From DATGKK01 sp035294725 (GTDB taxonomy: Bacteria; Actinomycetota; Acidimicrobiia; Acidimicrobiales; Bog-793), in the NCBI GenBank assembly GCA_035294725.1, contig DATGKK010000013.1, positions 1 to 7,420 of the forward strand: a stretch of DNA of 7,420 nt. The letters are read 5' to 3'. The translations under genes were made by a program, and so were the position numbers. Under the pieces are notes generated by a model. The model was not told the origin of the DNA and did not search any database. It saw only the letters and a list, made by a program, of their open reading frames with translations. Below are positions 5,765-7,420 of the stretch, one piece after another (the stretch's first letter is position 1; the number at the start of each line of letters is the position of its first letter).

Positions 5765-6412
5765 CTACGGCTGGATGCGACGCCAGGTCCAGCCGCTCGG
5801 TTGGAGCTCGTAGAACACGCGGCGGTGGAGGCGGTCCGCCGAGCCCTCCCAGAACTCGACGGTGGCAGGGTGAAGACCGTACGCCTCGTAGGTCGGCGGC
5901 CGCTCGAGGGGGGCGGTGCCAGCTGCGAGCGCGTCGGCGGCCGCGTGCAGCGCGAGCTCCGCTGCCGCAGACGGGATCGGCTCGCCCTCACGGCTCGCGA
6001 GGGACGCGGCCTGGTTCGGCCGGCCCCGCCTCGCCCACATCTCGTCGCTCACCTCGGCGGGCAGGGGAGCGGCGCGGCCCGTGACGCAGATCTGGCGGTG
6101 GACCTCGCGCCAGTAGATCGTCATGGCACACCAGGGGTTGGCCGCGAGCTCCACCCCCTTTCGGCTGTAGGACTCCGACTCGAACACGAGCTGGCGCCCG
6201 TCATGCTCCTTCAGCAGCACGGTCCGCGCCGAGACGACGCCGCTTGGAGAGGCGGTCGACAGCGTGACCGCACGGGGGAAGCTCACCGTCGACGCTGCCC
6301 GCTCCATCCAGGTTGCGAACAGCGGCAGCGGCTCGTCGGGCGGGGTGTCGAGCCCCCAGCTCGGCGGGTGGCTGAGGCGGTCGCTCGGGCTCGGGTCGGG
6401 TCCGGAGCTCAG
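5765..6412 (-). CDS. pdxH: PdxH-like pyridoxamine/pyridoxine 5'-phosphate oxidase family protein (FMN), CTG start proposed
   Basis: PdxH is an FMN enzyme that oxidises pyridoxine or pyridoxamine phosphate to PLP. Numbering from CTG 6412: LPLFATWMERA (29-39, first helix), RTVLLK (63-68), SRKG (83-86), RQICVTG (106-112), EFWEG (186-190), ADRLHRR (192-198) and the C-terminal RRIQP follow the family order to the end. K68, R129, W188, R194 and H196 match E. coli K72, R133, W191, R197 and H199, but the phosphate-binding Tyr129 and Ser137 are replaced by M125 and N133, and the usual WGGYR segment reads YEAYG. The function could therefore be a related flavin oxidase (for example PhzG-like). The first canonical start is ATG 6307 (180 residues), which would cut the first helix. 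CTG 6412, overlapping the gltA stop as CTGA, gives 215 residues, the normal family length (E. coli 218). No Shine-Dalgarno is seen for either. The gene is probably co-transcribed with gltA. Confidence 0.8.
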   Translation of the reverse strand: MSSGPDPSPSDRLSHPPSWGLDTPPDEPLPLFATWMERAASTVSFPRAVTLSTASPSGVVSARTVLLKEHDGRQLVFESESYSRKGVELAANPWCAMTIYWREVHRQICVTGRAAPLPAEVSDEMWARRGRPNQAASLASREGEPIPSAAAELALHAAADALAAGTAPLERPPTYEAYGLHPATVEFWEGSADRLHRRVFYELQPSGWTWRRIQP

Positions 6413-7420
6413 CGCTGGTCGATCGGGACGTAGTCCCGGCGAGGGGCTCCCGTGTAGAGCTGGCGTGGCCGGGCGATCTTCGTGTCCTGGTCGAGCATCT
6501 CGACCCAGTGCGCCAGCCAGCCCGTCGTCCTCGGGATCGCGAACAGGACGGTGAACATCTCCATCGGGAAGCCCATCGCCTGGTAGATGAGACCGGTGAA
6601 GAAGTCGACGTTCGGGTACAGCTTGCGCGAGATGAAGTAGTCGTCGGCGAGCGCGACCTCTTCGAGCTTGAGGGCGATGTCGAGGAGGGGGTTCTTCCCC
6701 GTCACCTCGAAGACGTCGTAGGCGAGCTCGCGGACGATCTTGGCCCTCGGGTCGTAGTTCTTGTAGACGCGGTGCCCAAACCCCTGCAGCCGGCCGTGGC
6801 CCGCCTTCACCGCAGCGACGAAGTCGGGCACGTTCTCCATCGAGCCGATCTCCATGAGCATCCGGATCACGGCTTCGTTGGCCCCCCCGTGCAGCGGGCC
6901 GTAGAGCGCGGCGGTCGCCGCCGCGCAGGAGGAGTAGGGGTCGGCGTGGGAGGAGCCGACGACCCGCATCGCCGTGGTCGAGCAGTTCTGCTCGTGGTCG
7001 GCGTGGAGGATGAACAGCACGTCCACCGCCCGTGCGAGGGCGGGGTTCGCGTCGAAGCGGGGCTCGGCCGTTTTCCACATCATCGAGAGGAAGTTGGCGG
7101 CGAAGGCGAGGGAGTTGTCGGGGTAGACGAAGGGCATCCCGACGCTGAAGCGGTGCGCGGCAGCCGCCAGCGTCGGCATCTTCGCGATGAGGCGGATGAT
7201 CTGCTTGTAACGGATGTTCGGGTCGAAGATCTCCTTCGCCTCGGGGTAGAAGGTGGACAGCGCCGCCACCGCCGAGACGAGGATGCCCATCGGGTGGGCG
7301 TCGTAGTGGAAGCCCTCGAGGAACCGCTTGCGCACGTTCTCGTGGATGAAGGTGTGATAGGTGATCTCGTGCACCCACTCGTCGAGCTGGGCCTGGTTCG
7401 GGAGCTCCCCGTGGAGGAGG
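6409..7420 (-). CDS. gltA: Citrate synthase (N-terminal part outside window)
   Basis: Citrate synthase condenses acetyl-CoA and oxaloacetate to citrate, the entry step of the TCA cycle. The window holds the last ~336 residues, beginning LLHGELPNQAQLDEW at 7419; the start lies past base 7420. The catalytic residues are all recognisable: the first His of HADHEQN (about 6998-7018), the His of GPLHGGANE (about 6875-6901), and the Asp of LYPNVDFFTG (about 6600-6630), which correspond to E. coli H264, H305 and D362. FGHRVYKNYDPRAKIV and the ending PIDQR complete the fold. It is a standard long-form citrate synthase of the GltA type rather than a methylcitrate synthase, judged by the HADHEQNCSTT stretch, though that distinction from sequence alone is imperfect. 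The stop TGA (6411-6409) overlaps the proposed CTG of pdxH, so both likely share one transcript. Its strand opposes the carD-ispD-ispF-rlmB block. Confidence 0.95.
   Translation of the reverse strand, partial: LLHGELPNQAQLDEWVHEITYHTFIHENVRKRFLEGFHYDAHPMGILVSAVAALSTFYPEAKEIFDPNIRYKQIIRLIAKMPTLAAAAHRFSVGMPFVYPDNSLAFAANFLSMMWKTAEPRFDANPALARAVDVLFILHADHEQNCSTTAMRVVGSSHADPYSSCAAATAALYGPLHGGANEAVIRMLMEIGSMENVPDFVAAVKAGHGRLQGFGHRVYKNYDPRAKIVRELAYDVFEVTGKNPLLDIALKLEEVALADDYFISRKLYPNVDFFTGLIYQAMGFPMEMFTVLFAIPRTTGWLAHWVEMLDQDTKIARPRQLYTGAPRRDYVPIDQR

Noticed and set aside
6421..7378. The pdxH frame reads on through gltA as a 537-codon open frame, suggesting a fusion
   Set aside because: The upstream part is gltA read out of frame (Arg/Pro-rich, no domain). 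Homology to PdxH begins only near the gltA stop.
1..7420. Search for CRISPR, IS elements, att sites, tRNA/rRNA, toxin-antitoxin or defence genes
   Set aside because: No spaced repeats, transposase motifs, terminal inverted repeats or RNA gene signatures were seen. Nearly all bases are explained by housekeeping genes.

Overview
This is a very GC-rich window with strongly G/C-biased third codon positions. Its gene set points to an Actinomycetota chromosome: a ClpC-type unfoldase, RadA, an actinobacterial-style CarD, the MEP-pathway pair IspD/IspF, an RlmB-like rRNA methyltransferase, and a GltA/PdxH pair. A deep or little-studied class such as Acidimicrobiia is plausible from gene order and protein divergence, but this is inference. 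I see no mobile element, CRISPR array, phage gene, tRNA or rRNA. This is core housekeeping DNA.

Layout. Plus strand, 1-5737: the 3' end of clpC (to 668) closes with a strong GC hairpin (735-759). radA (821-2305) follows and may be transcribed without a leader. After a 132-nt gap comes carD, whose real start is a TTG at 2438 behind a very good Shine-Dalgarno. Then come ispD (to 3744), ispF (3741-4220, ATGA overlap with ispD) and rlmB (4220-5737, 1-nt overlap with ispF). Minus strand, 7420-5765: a nearly complete gltA (citrate synthase, 5' end outside the window) is followed by a PdxH-like flavin oxidase gene. The two blocks converge at 5738-5764, where a small imperfect hairpin may act as terminator.

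How the genes relate: ClpC does protein quality control, RadA processes recombination intermediates, CarD stabilises the RNA polymerase open complex at (mainly rRNA) promoters, and RlmB methylates 23S rRNA. IspD and IspF are steps 3 and 5 of the non-mevalonate isoprenoid route. The neighbourhood clpC, radA, carD, ispD, ispF, rlmB resembles the mycobacterial one, but here disA does not follow radA and cysS is not between ispF and rlmB. GltA feeds the TCA cycle; PdxH would make the cofactor PLP.

I do not see a new multi-gene system. The points most worth a second look are: (1) two genes (ispD, pdxH) with no adequate canonical start codon, whose frames both begin at a CTGA overlap with the preceding stop; (2) a roughly 245-residue Gly/Arg/Ser-rich, RGG-like N-terminal extension on RlmB; (3) a PdxH in which two of the residues that normally bind the PLP phosphate are replaced; (4) an altered KNRFG signature (KHRYG) in RadA.
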